This document shows positions 24,938-36,154 of a stretch of 64,000 nt of DNA, piece after piece. Each line of letters starts with the position of its first letter. Within the stretch, counting starts at the first letter, position 1. Source of the DNA: JANPPS01 sp965246835 (GTDB lineage Bacteria > Pseudomonadota > Alphaproteobacteria > Acetobacterales > Acetobacteraceae); NCBI GenBank assembly GCA_965246835.1, contig CBDFFQ010000002.1, positions 1 to 64,000 of the forward strand, written 5' to 3'. The translations under genes and the position numbers were made by a program. The notes under the pieces are model-generated. The model searched no databases, was not told the origin of the DNA, and worked only from the letters and a program-made list of their open reading frames with translations.

Positions 24938-25834
24938 ATGGACACCGTCTCCGACGCACAGAGCATGATCGGCCACCCGGCGCGGGACGCATCCGTCGCG
25001 CAATCCTTGGGCCGCCGCCGCCGGGGTGCGGACCGGGTAGTGACGCTGCTGTGCTGGACGGCCACGGCGATCGGGCTGATCTTCCTCGCCTCGATCCTAT
25101 TCACCCTGCTGATGCGCGGCTTCGGCGGGCTGCGTCTGTCCGTGTTGACCGAGGTCACGAAGCCGCCGGGTTCCGGGGGAGGATTGCTGAACGCAATCGT
25201 CGGCAGCCTGATCCAGACCGCGATCGGCACGGCGATCGGCACGCCCATCGGCCTCATGGTCGGAACGTATTTGTCCGAATACTCCCAAGGCTCCCGCCTG
25301 GGTGACGCGGTGCGCTTCGTGTCGGACGTGCTGCTGTCGGCGCCCAGCATCCTGATCGGGCTGTTCGTCTATCAGATCGCGGTCAACCCGTTCGGCGGCT
25401 TCTCCGGCTGGGCCGGGTGCGTGGCGCTGGCCGTGATCGTCATCCCGATCGTGGTCCGCACCACGGAGGACATGCTGCGCCTGATCCCGGTGGCCTTGCG
25501 GGAGGCCGCGGTGGCGCTGGGTGCGCCTAAATGGAAGGCGATCGTGTTCGTCTGCTACCGCGCGGCACTCGACGGTATTCTGACGGGCGTGTTGCTGGCG
25601 CTGGCGCGGGTGGCAGGCGAAACGGCGCCGCTGCTGTTCACCTCGCTCGGCAACCTCAACTGGTCCACCAGCCTGCAGCAGCCGATGAGCAGCCTGCCGG
25701 TCACGATCTACCAATATGCCGGCGCCTCGTTCGACGATTGGGTGCAACTGGCCTGGGTCGGCGCGCTGCTGATCACCATGGGCGTGCTGGCCATCAACAT
25801 CTTGGCGCGGCTCGCGCTGCGTCGCCGGAGCTAG
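24938..25834 (+). CDS. pstA: phosphate ABC permease PstA
   Basis: PstA is the second permease subunit. The 298-residue protein has six helices and the conserved EAA loop EAAVALGAPKWKAIVFVCYRAA near residue 190, which contacts PstB. GGLLNAIVGSLIQTAIGTAIGTPIGLM and the TETAPLLFT-like AGETAPLLFTSLG block are typical of PstA. It begins five bases after the pstC stop, with AAGGGG as ribosome site, and pstB follows ten bases later. Confidence 0.95.
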   Translation: MDTVSDAQSMIGHPARDASVAQSLGRRRRGADRVVTLLCWTATAIGLIFLASILFTLLMRGFGGLRLSVLTEVTKPPGSGGGLLNAIVGSLIQTAIGTAIGTPIGLMVGTYLSEYSQGSRLGDAVRFVSDVLLSAPSILIGLFVYQIAVNPFGGFSGWAGCVALAVIVIPIVVRTTEDMLRLIPVALREAAVALGAPKWKAIVFVCYRAALDGILTGVLLALARVAGETAPLLFTSLGNLNWSTSLQQPMSSLPVTIYQYAGASFDDWVQLAWVGALLITMGVLAINILARLALRRRS

Positions 25835-25844
25835 GGGAGCCATT

Positions 25845-26678
25845 ATGGCGGAGCAACAGACCACCACGACGCTCACCGGCCGCGAGATGTCGGCGATGCA
25901 GGCCAAAAGCTCGGCCGAGCTGAACCCCGCGCGTATCGCGATCCGCAACCTCGATTTCTTCTACGGCACCAACAAGGCGCTGAAGGGCATCCACCTCGAC
26001 CTTCCGGTCAAGCAGGTGACGGGCATGATCGGCCCCAGCGGTTGCGGCAAATCCACCCTGCTGCGGGTGCTGAACCGGATGTACGACCTCTATCCCGGGC
26101 AGCGGGCAGAGGGTGAGGTGCTGATGGACGGCACCAACATGATCGCGCCCGAGGTGGACCTGAACGATTTGCGCAGCCGGGTCGGCATGGTGTTCCAGAA
26201 GCCGACGCCTTTCCCGATGAGCATCTACGACAACGTGGCCTTCGGCGTGAAATTGCATGAGAAGCTGTCCCGCGCCGAGATGGATGAGCGGGTGGAGTGG
26301 TCTTTGACCCGCGCCGCTTTGTGGGGCGAGGTAAAAGACCGGCTCGGCACCTCCGCCACCGGGCTGTCGGGCGGGCAGCAGCAGCGGCTGTGCATTGCGC
26401 GCACCATTGCCGTGCGGCCCGAGGTGATCTTGCTCGACGAGCCGACCAGCGCGCTCGATCCCATCAGCACGCTGAAGATCGAGGAGTTGATCGACGAGTT
26501 GAAGCGAGACTTCACCATCGCGATCGTGACCCACAACATGCAGCAGGCGGCGCGCTGTGCGGACCAAGTGGGATTCTTCTACTTGGGCGAGCTCATCGAG
26601 GTCGGTCCAGCGGCGCAAATCTTCACGTCGCCCAAGCAGAAGCGCACGCAGGAATACATCACCGGCCGGTTCGGCTAG
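25845..26678 (+). CDS. pstB: phosphate ABC ATPase PstB
   Basis: PstB powers phosphate import. The 277-residue ATPase has Walker A GPSGCGKST, a Q-loop in VFQKPTPFPMSIYDN, the signature LSGGQQQRLCIARTI, Walker B VILLDEPTSALD and the switch His in VTHNMQQAARCAD. The first 35 residues form an N-terminal extension before IAIRNLDFFYG, where shorter homologues begin. GGGGAGCC precedes the ATG. The order pstS-C-A-B-phoU is canonical. Confidence 0.97.
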   Translation: MAEQQTTTTLTGREMSAMQAKSSAELNPARIAIRNLDFFYGTNKALKGIHLDLPVKQVTGMIGPSGCGKSTLLRVLNRMYDLYPGQRAEGEVLMDGTNMIAPEVDLNDLRSRVGMVFQKPTPFPMSIYDNVAFGVKLHEKLSRAEMDERVEWSLTRAALWGEVKDRLGTSATGLSGGQQQRLCIARTIAVRPEVILLDEPTSALDPISTLKIEELIDELKRDFTIAIVTHNMQQAARCADQVGFFYLGELIEVGPAAQIFTSPKQKRTQEYITGRFG

Positions 26679-26686
26679 GGGGCTCC

Positions 26687-27415
26687 ATGTCCGAAGCAAA
26701 GCACATCGTCACATCCTACGGCCAAGAGCTGGCCCGGCTCCGCAGCCTCATGACCGAGATGGGCGGCCTGGTCGAACAGCAGGTTTCGCTCGCGACCCAG
26801 GCCGTGGTGACGCAGGACACCGAAATCGCCACCCGCGCCGTCTCGCAAGACGCCGCCGTGGACGCGATCGAGCATGAGACGGAGCAGTTGGTCATCCGCA
26901 TGCTGGCGCTGCGCCAGCCCATGGCCAGCGACCTTCGGCAGATCGTCGCGGCGCTGAAGATCGTGGGCGCCATGGAGCGGATCGGCGACTACGCCAAGAA
27001 CGTCGCCAAGCGCAGCATCGTGCTGGGCCAGTTCCGGCTGCCGTTCCCGCTCACGGGCCTCGCCAACATGTCCCGCCTGGTGCAGGAAAACCTGAAGCTG
27101 GTGATCGACGCACTGGGCGAGAACGACGCCGAGAAGGCGGTGCAGGTCTGGAAATCGGACGAGGCGATCGACGACCTCTATAACTCGATCTTCCGCGAGC
27201 TGATCACCTACATGATGGAGGATGCGCGCAGCATCACGCCCTGCACGCATCTGCTGTTCATCGCCAAGAACCTGGAGCGGATCGGCGACCACGCCACCAA
27301 CATCGCCGAGACCGTGCACTACGCCGTCACGGGCGAGGAACTGACCGAGCAACGGCCGAAAGGCGACGCCTCCGCCTACGCTGTGGTTCGCGCGCCCGAT
27401 GAGAGGGCCAGCTGA
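26687..27415 (+). CDS. phoU: phosphate signalling protein PhoU
   Basis: PhoU connects the Pst transporter to the phosphate two-component system and limits uptake. The 242-residue protein is two similar three-helix PhoU domains, each with a metal-cluster motif: MERIGDYAKNVAKR in the first half and LERIGDHATNIAE in the second. I use ATG 26687, with a GGGGG ribosome site eight bases after the pstB stop. A longer in-frame ORF upstream is only a frame shadow of pstB. The stop overlaps a possible phoB start at TGATG. Confidence 0.96.
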   Translation: MSEAKHIVTSYGQELARLRSLMTEMGGLVEQQVSLATQAVVTQDTEIATRAVSQDAAVDAIEHETEQLVIRMLALRQPMASDLRQIVAALKIVGAMERIGDYAKNVAKRSIVLGQFRLPFPLTGLANMSRLVQENLKLVIDALGENDAEKAVQVWKSDEAIDDLYNSIFRELITYMMEDARSITPCTHLLFIAKNLERIGDHATNIAETVHYAVTGEELTEQRPKGDASAYAVVRAPDERAS

Positions 27416-27435
27416 TGCTCGCGGGGAACGCCGCC

Positions 27436-28131
27436 ATGTCCAAGCCGCTGGTCCTTGTCGTGGAAGACGAGGCCGCGCTGGCAACGATGCTGCGGTACAA
27501 TTTGGAAAAGCAGGGCTTCCGCGTCGAGGAGGCGGTGGATGGCGCCGAGGCGATGGCCCGCATCGCCGAGACCGTGCCGGACATCGTGCTGCTGGACTGG
27601 ATGCTCCCGGTGATGTCCGGGATCGAGGTCTGCCGCCAGATCCGCCGCCGCCCGGCGACGCGGGACCTGCCGGTGATCATGGTCACCGCGCGCACCGAGG
27701 ATCAGGACGCGGTGCGCGGCCTCAACACCGGTGCCGACGATTACATCACCAAGCCCTTCAGCATGGACGCGCTGCTGGCGCGCATGCGGGCCTTGCTGCG
27801 CCGCTCCGGCGCCGTCCCGGTGCGCGGGCAGCACGTATTCCATGACATCACCATGGACCTCACGGCGCATCGCGTGCAGCGGAACGGCCGCTCGATCCAT
27901 TTGGGCCCCACGGAGTTCCGCCTGCTGGAGTTCCTGATGCAGCATCCGCGCCGGGTGTTTTCGCGGGAGGAGCTGCTGAACTCCGTCTGGGGCCCGGACA
28001 TCCATGTGGAGCCGCGCACGGTGGACGTGCACATCCGCCGGCTGCGCAAGAGCATCAATGGCGAGGGCGAGTTGGACGTGGTGCGGACGGTGCGGGCCGC
28101 CGGGTATGCGCTGGATACGGAACCGGCCTAG
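27436..28131 (+). CDS. phoB: phosphate regulon response regulator PhoB
   Basis: An OmpR-type response regulator. The receiver domain has Asp54 in VLLDWMLP as phosphoacceptor and Lys in DDYITKPFS. A C-terminal winged-helix domain follows, with HLGPTEFRLLEFLMQHP and VHIRRLRKSI recognition regions. ATG 27436 aligns with E. coli PhoB and has GGGGAA upstream. An earlier ATG at 27415 overlaps the phoU stop and would add seven residues. PhoB should bind the Pho box before pstS, giving positive autoregulation. No phoR kinase gene is adjacent. The stop overlaps the convergent SirB1-like gene by four bases. Confidence 0.95.
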   Translation: MSKPLVLVVEDEAALATMLRYNLEKQGFRVEEAVDGAEAMARIAETVPDIVLLDWMLPVMSGIEVCRQIRRRPATRDLPVIMVTARTEDQDAVRGLNTGADDYITKPFSMDALLARMRALLRRSGAVPVRGQHVFHDITMDLTAHRVQRNGRSIHLGPTEFRLLEFLMQHPRRVFSREELLNSVWGPDIHVEPRTVDVHIRRLRKSINGEGELDVVRTVRAAGYALDTEPA

Positions 28132-28982
28132 CTCAGCCGCGCCTCCAGCTCCGCGATGGCCCGGCGGGACATGTCCGCGAGGTCCCCATCCGGCACCAAG
28201 GCCAGCACCCGCCGATGGCATTGCAGAGCCCGCGAAAAATGGCCGAGCCGCTGGTTCAGCACCCCGGCCTCCCGCCAGAGCGGCGCCGCATCGGGCGCCA
28301 CGCGCAGCATGTCTTCGGTGCAGCCCAGCGCATCTTCCGTCCGCTCCTGCGCCAACAGCCGCACCTTCACGTTCTGCTGCAGCCGCATCAGCACGCTGCG
28401 GGCGGACATCGGTGCCAGCAGGCCGGGGCGGAGCTCCGCCAGGGGGCCGGACACGCGTTGCAGCAGGGCGAGCAGGTCGGCCTGCTGCAACACCACACCC
28501 CCGGCAAACACATCCACCACGACCTGCCGCGGCGACGGCCGGCGACCGTCTCGCGCCGGCGGATCACCTTCGATCGCCACCAGGAAGTGGCCGGGGAAAT
28601 CCACGCCATGCGCCGGCCATCCGACGGCCCGGGCACAGTGCAGCCACAGGATGCCGAGCGCGACCGGGAGCCCCCGCCGCCGCTCGATCACCCGCACCAG
28701 GTTGGCGTTGGCCAGGTCGTCATAGGATTCCGTGTCACCGGCAAACCCGTGCCGGCCCAGCAACGCCGCCAGCGCCCCGGCCCGGGCCAGCGGAGACGTC
28801 GCGGCCACATACGCGTTGAGCGCCACGGCATCCCGGGCCAGCACCGATAGCTCGGCGGCCGCGTGCTCCCAGTTCGCATCCGGCGCGCCGATCCGTCCGA
28901 ATTGAAGGGCGGCGCCGGCCAGGTCGATCTCGGTATCCGGCAACTGCCCGATCGCATCGAGCGCGTCGCGCGGATCGGCCAT
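28128..28982 (-). CDS. SirB1/transglutaminase-like protein with TPR-like C-terminus
   Basis: A 284-residue SirB1-family (COG2912) protein. The transglutaminase-like core appears as NANLVRVIERRRGLPVALGILWLHCAR (family Cys/His region), VDFPGHFLVAIEG and VVVDVFAGG. The C-terminal 70 residues resemble tetratricopeptide helices (LGCTEDMLRVAPDAAPLWREAGVLNQRLGH). The family is widespread and its biochemical role is not established. It follows thiC by three bases on the same strand, so it may be cotranscribed with thiC and thereby fall under the TPP riboswitch. It ends against phoB tail to tail. Confidence 0.78.
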   Translation of the reverse strand: MADPRDALDAIGQLPDTEIDLAGAALQFGRIGAPDANWEHAAAELSVLARDAVALNAYVAATSPLARAGALAALLGRHGFAGDTESYDDLANANLVRVIERRRGLPVALGILWLHCARAVGWPAHGVDFPGHFLVAIEGDPPARDGRRPSPRQVVVDVFAGGVVLQQADLLALLQRVSGPLAELRPGLLAPMSARSVLMRLQQNVKVRLLAQERTEDALGCTEDMLRVAPDAAPLWREAGVLNQRLGHFSRALQCHRRVLALVPDGDLADMSRRAIAELEARLS

Positions 28983-28985
28983 CGC

Positions 28986-30806
<1,821 letters not shown>

Positions 30807-30859
30807 AGCGGCGGCCTCCCATAGTGGGGGCATGCGATGGAGGGAAGGGTGGCGACAGC

Positions 30860-30948
30860 TCCCGTCCCTACGCCGGCATGACCCGGATCAGGTTTCTTGG
30901 GGTCACCGCGACATGCGGACTCTCAGCCCAAACTGGGCTCCCCCCGGA
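30860..30948 (-). promoter_or_regulatory. TPP (thi-box) riboswitch
   Basis: On the minus strand the conserved TPP aptamer blocks occur in order: GGGGAGCCC, then CTGAGAG (complement of 30920-30926), a paired variable arm, GACCCC, AACCTGATCCGGGTCATGCCGGCGTAGGGA (complement of 30865-30894, given here only to locate the core). It ends about 40 bases before the thiC ribosome site, consistent with control of translation initiation or Rho access. The switch starts about 33 bases after the stop of the same-strand HIT gene. Confidence 0.95.
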
Positions 30949-30980
30949 AGTCTGCAGTCTCCGCTCAAGCCTGCCCGCTG

Positions 30981-31361
30981 TCAAACGGGGGGCAGCATGG
31001 TGCCGAGCGGCTCCCCCCCGAACAGGTGCACATGCAGATGCGGCACTTCCTGCCCGGCATGCGGTCCCATGTTGGACAGCAGGCGATAGCCCTGATCCTC
31101 CAGCCCCAGCTGCGCCGCAACCCGCCCGACCGCGCGCCAGAACCCGGCGATCTCGGCGTCGCTGCCGCCGGTGGAGAAATCCGCCAACGAAACGTAGGCG
31201 CCCTTGGGCACCACCAGCACGTGGATCTTCGCCCGCGGCTGGATGTCGTGAAAGGCGATGGCCCACTCGTCCTCGTAGATGCGCCGGGCCGGGATCTCGC
31301 CGCGGAGGATGCGGGCGAACACGTTCTGGGTGTCGTAGGGACCTTTGCCTGTGATGGACAC
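30981..31361 (-). CDS. HIT-family nucleotide hydrolase (HinT-like)
   Basis: A 126-residue histidine-triad protein. EVPHLHVHLFGG near the C-terminus contains the His-x-His-x-His active site, and NVFARILRGEIPARRIYEDE and FHDIQPRAKIHVLVVPK are the usual HinT beginnings. Such proteins hydrolyse AMP-linked phosphoramidates or acyl-AMP. GTG 31361 is the best start: AGGAG is six bases upstream and the reading frame before it has no homology. It is divergent from the lipoprotein gene at 31462 and upstream of the thiC riboswitch on the same strand. Confidence 0.9.
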   Translation of the reverse strand: MSITGKGPYDTQNVFARILRGEIPARRIYEDEWAIAFHDIQPRAKIHVLVVPKGAYVSLADFSTGGSDAEIAGFWRAVGRVAAQLGLEDQGYRLLSNMGPHAGQEVPHLHVHLFGGEPLGTMLPPV

Positions 31362-31461
31362 GATGCGCTCCTGAACTGCCGTGCTGTCGCCACGTTTGCA
31401 GTGCAGGTTACAGTCGGTCTTGGCGGAGTGCCAGGCGATGTGCAGGGCGGGGGACGGTGTC

Positions 31462-31992
31462 ATGCGGCTTCGGTGGCTCACGGTGGCGGCGTGCGTATCG
31501 CTTACGGCGTGCGTGCCGGATGGGACCGGGCCGTATCCGTCGGTGTCGTATCCGTCCGGCTATGACGGGAGTTCCGGCTACGCGCAGCCGGGCTACGCTC
31601 CAAGCTATGTGCAACCGGGCTATGCCGATCCGGGGTATGGGTATGCTCCGCCCGCCTATGGCTATGCCCAACCCTACCCCGTGCCGGTCCCCGTGCGGCC
31701 CTATGGCGGCGGATATTACGGTCGGGAGCGTGAGTTCAGGCGGGATGATGGGGACCGGTTTGCCCGGGAACGGTTCGAGCGCAACCGGTTCGAGCGGGAA
31801 CGGCCGCAGTTCCAGCCGCAGCGCTCGCCGGGCATCCTGCCAGCGCCGCAAGAGCTGCGACCGCAGCAGCAGTCCTTCCAACGCCAAGCCCCGCCGCCCG
31901 AGGCACGGCGCCCGCCGCCGCCACAGCCTTCCCGTCGTGAACCGGGGCAGGGCGGTTTCCCGATCCCGTCGCCGGGCCAATTGATGCGCTGA
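31462..31992 (+). CDS. Tyr/Gly/Pro-rich lipoprotein of unknown function
   Basis: A 176-residue protein whose N-terminus is a lipoprotein signal: charged MRLRW, a hydrophobic stretch, then the lipobox LTAC with Cys17. Residues 25-85 are a low-complexity run of Tyr-Gly-Tyr, Gln-Pro-Gly-Tyr and Pro-Val repeats. Residues 88-120 are highly charged (RFARERFERNRFERER), and the C-terminus is Gln/Pro/Arg rich. There is no recognisable domain. GGGGGAC lies upstream of ATG 31462; an in-frame ATG at 31438 would weaken the signal peptide. I do not recognise a function. It could be an envelope-anchored, disordered protein. Confidence 0.65.
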   Translation: MRLRWLTVAACVSLTACVPDGTGPYPSVSYPSGYDGSSGYAQPGYAPSYVQPGYADPGYGYAPPAYGYAQPYPVPVPVRPYGGGYYGREREFRRDDGDRFARERFERNRFERERPQFQPQRSPGILPAPQELRPQQQSFQRQAPPPEARRPPPPQPSRREPGQGGFPIPSPGQLMR

Positions 31993-32053
31993 GTCCGGTT
32001 TGCCCGGCGAAGGGGCGGTGCTACAACCGGCACCGCTCCCAGAAGGACCGCAG

Positions 32054-32296
32054 ATGACGCCCACCGACATGACCCGGGTCGAAACCTATCTCCGCCGCGT
32101 GCTGGGAACGGCACGGATCGAGATCGCGCCGCCGGCCCGCAAAGGTGCCTCGGTCGAGGTCACGATCGACAAGGAGTTCCTGGGCACGCTGCATCGGGAT
32201 GAGGAGGACGGCGAAGTCTCCTACGCGCTCCACATCACGATCCTCGAGGAAGACCTGCCGCCGTTGCCGAAGAAGAAGCCGCCGGCGCGGGCGTAG
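32054..32296 (+). CDS. DUF3126 family protein
   Basis: An 80-residue protein matching the small DUF3126 family found in alphaproteobacteria: TRVETYLRRVLGTARIEIAPP, then a VEVTIDKEFLGTLHRDEEDGEVSYALHITIL beta-rich part, and a Lys/Pro-rich tail. I chose ATG 32054 with AGAAGGA upstream; the longer in-frame ORF starts in intergenic sequence. Function is unknown in the family. It lies alone between the lipoprotein gene and the convergent dnaJ. Confidence 0.8.
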   Translation: MTPTDMTRVETYLRRVLGTARIEIAPPARKGASVEVTIDKEFLGTLHRDEEDGEVSYALHITILEEDLPPLPKKKPPARA

Positions 32297-32311
32297 GCTT
32301 CGGCCGGCCAG

Positions 32312-33439
32312 CTAGGTTTTGAGGCTCTCGAAGAACGCCGATACCTTGGCGAAGAATCCCTCGCTCTCCGGACTGCCCTTCGCGTGGCCCTTCGCCTCCG
32401 CGTCGAACTCCTCCAGCAACTCGCGCTGCCGCCGGCTCAGATGCTGGGGCGTTTCCACCGCGACCTGGATGAACATGTCGCCGCGGGACACGCTGCGCAT
32501 CATGCTGAAGCCCTTGGCGCGCAGCCGGAACTGATCGCCGGTTTGCGTGCCGGCCGGGATCTTGACCTTGGCGCGGGAGCCGTCGATCGACGGCACCTCG
32601 ATCTCCGCGCCGAGCGCCGCCTGCGCCATCGGTAGCGGCACCCGGCAATAGATATTCGCGCCGTCGCGCTGGAAAATCTCGTGCGGCTGGATGCCGACAT
32701 GGACGTATAAATCGCCCGGTGGCGCGCCTGCAGGCCCGGCCTCACCCTCGCCACTCAAGCGGATGCGCACGCCATCTTCGATCCCGGCGGGGATCGTCAC
32801 CGGCATCATGCGCTCCTTTTGCACGGTGCCGGCGCCATGGCACACCTTGCAGGGGTTCTTGATGACCCGGCCCGCCCCGCCACAGGTCGGGCACGGCCGC
32901 TCGATCAGGAAAAAGCCCTGCTGGGCCTGCACCTTCCCGGCGCCGCGGCAGGTCTGGCAGGTCTCGGGCTGGCTCTTGCCCTCGGCGCCGGTGCCGTTGC
33001 AGTGGTCGCATTTCAACCGGGTCGGCACACGTAGTTCGGTCTTGGTGCCGTGGAAGGCCTGCGCCAGATCGATTTCGACCGCAATCCGGATGTCGGCGCC
33101 GGCCCGGCTGCGCCCGCGGCCCCGGCCTGTCATATCGCCGAACATCTGGTCGAAGATGTCACCGAGCCCACCCGCGTCGGTGAACCCGCCAAACCCGCCC
33201 CCGCCGCCGCCCTGCTCGAACGCGGCATGGCCGAACCGGTCATAGGCGCCGCGCTTCTGATCGTCCTTCAGGACGTCATAGGCTTCGTTCAATTCCTTGA
33301 ACTTGGCTTCGGCGCCTTTGTCGTTGGGGTTGCGGTCGGGATGATACTGCATCGCAAGCTTGCGATACGCCTTCTTCAACTCGTCCGCGCTGGCGCCGCG
33401 CGCCACGCCCAAGGTCGCGTAATAATCCTGCTTTGCCAC
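32312..33439 (-). CDS. dnaJ: chaperone DnaJ (Hsp40)
   Basis: DnaJ stimulates DnaK ATPase activity and delivers substrates. Domain order is complete: J domain with YHPDRNP, a Gly/Phe-rich linker (GGGGGGFGGF), four zinc-binding C-x-x-C-x-G-x-G repeats (CDHCNGTG, CQTCRGAG, CPTCGGAG, CKVCHGAG) and C-terminal substrate domains. I prefer GTG 33439 (VAKQDYYATLGV), which aligns with E. coli MAKQDYY and has GAGGG upstream; an ATG at 33463 would add eight residues. It follows dnaK after a 79-base gap with a strong hairpin. Confidence 0.96.
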   Translation of the reverse strand: MAKQDYYATLGVARGASADELKKAYRKLAMQYHPDRNPNDKGAEAKFKELNEAYDVLKDDQKRGAYDRFGHAAFEQGGGGGGFGGFTDAGGLGDIFDQMFGDMTGRGRGRSRAGADIRIAVEIDLAQAFHGTKTELRVPTRLKCDHCNGTGAEGKSQPETCQTCRGAGKVQAQQGFFLIERPCPTCGGAGRVIKNPCKVCHGAGTVQKERMMPVTIPAGIEDGVRIRLSGEGEAGPAGAPPGDLYVHVGIQPHEIFQRDGANIYCRVPLPMAQAALGAEIEVPSIDGSRAKVKIPAGTQTGDQFRLRAKGFSMMRSVSRGDMFIQVAVETPQHLSRRQRELLEEFDAEAKGHAKGSPESEGFFAKVSAFFESLKT

Positions 33440-33469
33440 GACGCCCTCGTTTACCCACCACAAACGAAC

Positions 33470-33499
33470 GGCGCCCGCCTCCAGCCGGGGGCGGGCGCC
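33470..33499 (-). terminator. hairpin between dnaK and dnaJ
   Basis: On the minus strand GGCGCCCGCC pairs perfectly with GGCGGGCGCC across a ten-base loop and is followed by GTTCGTTTG. It lies about 20 bases after the dnaK stop and 31 bases before the dnaJ start. It probably acts as a leaky terminator or an mRNA-end stabiliser, making dnaK more abundant than dnaJ. The T-content downstream is only moderate. Confidence 0.65.
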
Positions 33500-33518
33500 G
33501 CTTGGTCACTTGGCCCGG

Positions 33519-35435
<1,917 letters not shown>

Positions 35436-35568
35436 TGCAGTCTCCTTATAAGCGGCGCGACCAGGCCCGAAGCACCGGGGCGCGTCCTATGAACCGAGGC
35501 ATCATGTATTCAGCGGACCCGGCCGGGACAAGTGACCGCCCGTGAAAATCCGTTATCTTTGGAACCGG

Positions 35569-36111
35569 TTAACCGGCGTCCGCAGCTTTCGCGACCACGA
35601 CCATGGCCGGCTTCAGCAGCCGCCCGTTCAGTGTCCAGGATTGCGACCACGCCTGCAGCACCGTGCCCGGCGCATGCTCGGCCGAGGGCTGCTCCGCCAT
35701 CGCCTGGTGCAGATTGGCGTCGAAGGGCTGGCCCGTGGGGTCCACCCGCTTGATGCCGTTCCGCTCCAGCAAGGCGATGAAGCTGCGCTCCACACCCTCG
35801 AACCCGTCGCGCAGCTTGGTCACGATCTCCGGATCGCCCTCGGCGACGGGCGGCAGGCTGCCGAGGCCGCGGCGCAAATTCTCGGCCGCCTCCACCACGT
35901 CGGCGGCGAATTTCTGCACCGCGTATTGCCGCGTGTCGTCCACGTCCCGCTTGGCGCGCGCCTTCACGTTGGCGATCTCGGCCTCCGCGCGCAGCCAGCG
36001 GTCCCGCATATCGTCGCGTTCCGTGGTCAGTTGCTCGATCTGGGCCGCGGGCGAGAGCTCGGGGCTGGGGTCGGGCGGCAGCTCGGTGGCTTGGTCGTGT
36101 TCGCTGTTCAT
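35569..36111 (-). CDS. grpE: nucleotide exchange factor GrpE
   Basis: GrpE releases ADP from DnaK. The 180-residue protein has an acidic, disordered start, a long coiled-coil helix (IEQLTTERDDMRDRWLRAEAEIANVKARAKRD, residues 25-60) and a C-terminal beta-wing (PTGQPFDANLHQAM, PGTVLQAWSQSWTLNGRLLKPAMVVVAK). Length is a little shorter than E. coli GrpE. It lies 43 bases after hemW and 133 bases before dnaK on the same strand, giving the grpE-dnaK-dnaJ order. hrcA is not adjacent. Confidence 0.94.
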   Translation of the reverse strand: MNSEHDQATELPPDPSPELSPAAQIEQLTTERDDMRDRWLRAEAEIANVKARAKRDVDDTRQYAVQKFAADVVEAAENLRRGLGSLPPVAEGDPEIVTKLRDGFEGVERSFIALLERNGIKRVDPTGQPFDANLHQAMAEQPSAEHAPGTVLQAWSQSWTLNGRLLKPAMVVVAKAADAG

Positions 36112-36154
36112 GATCCGTCAGGTAGGGCAGCCGCCGCCGGGGAACAAGGCACCA

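Noticed and set aside
35436..35568. Heat-shock promoter or CIRCE element before dnaK
   Set aside because: A CTTGTC and an AT-rich block are present but the match to the sigma-32 consensus is poor, and no CIRCE inverted repeat is seen.
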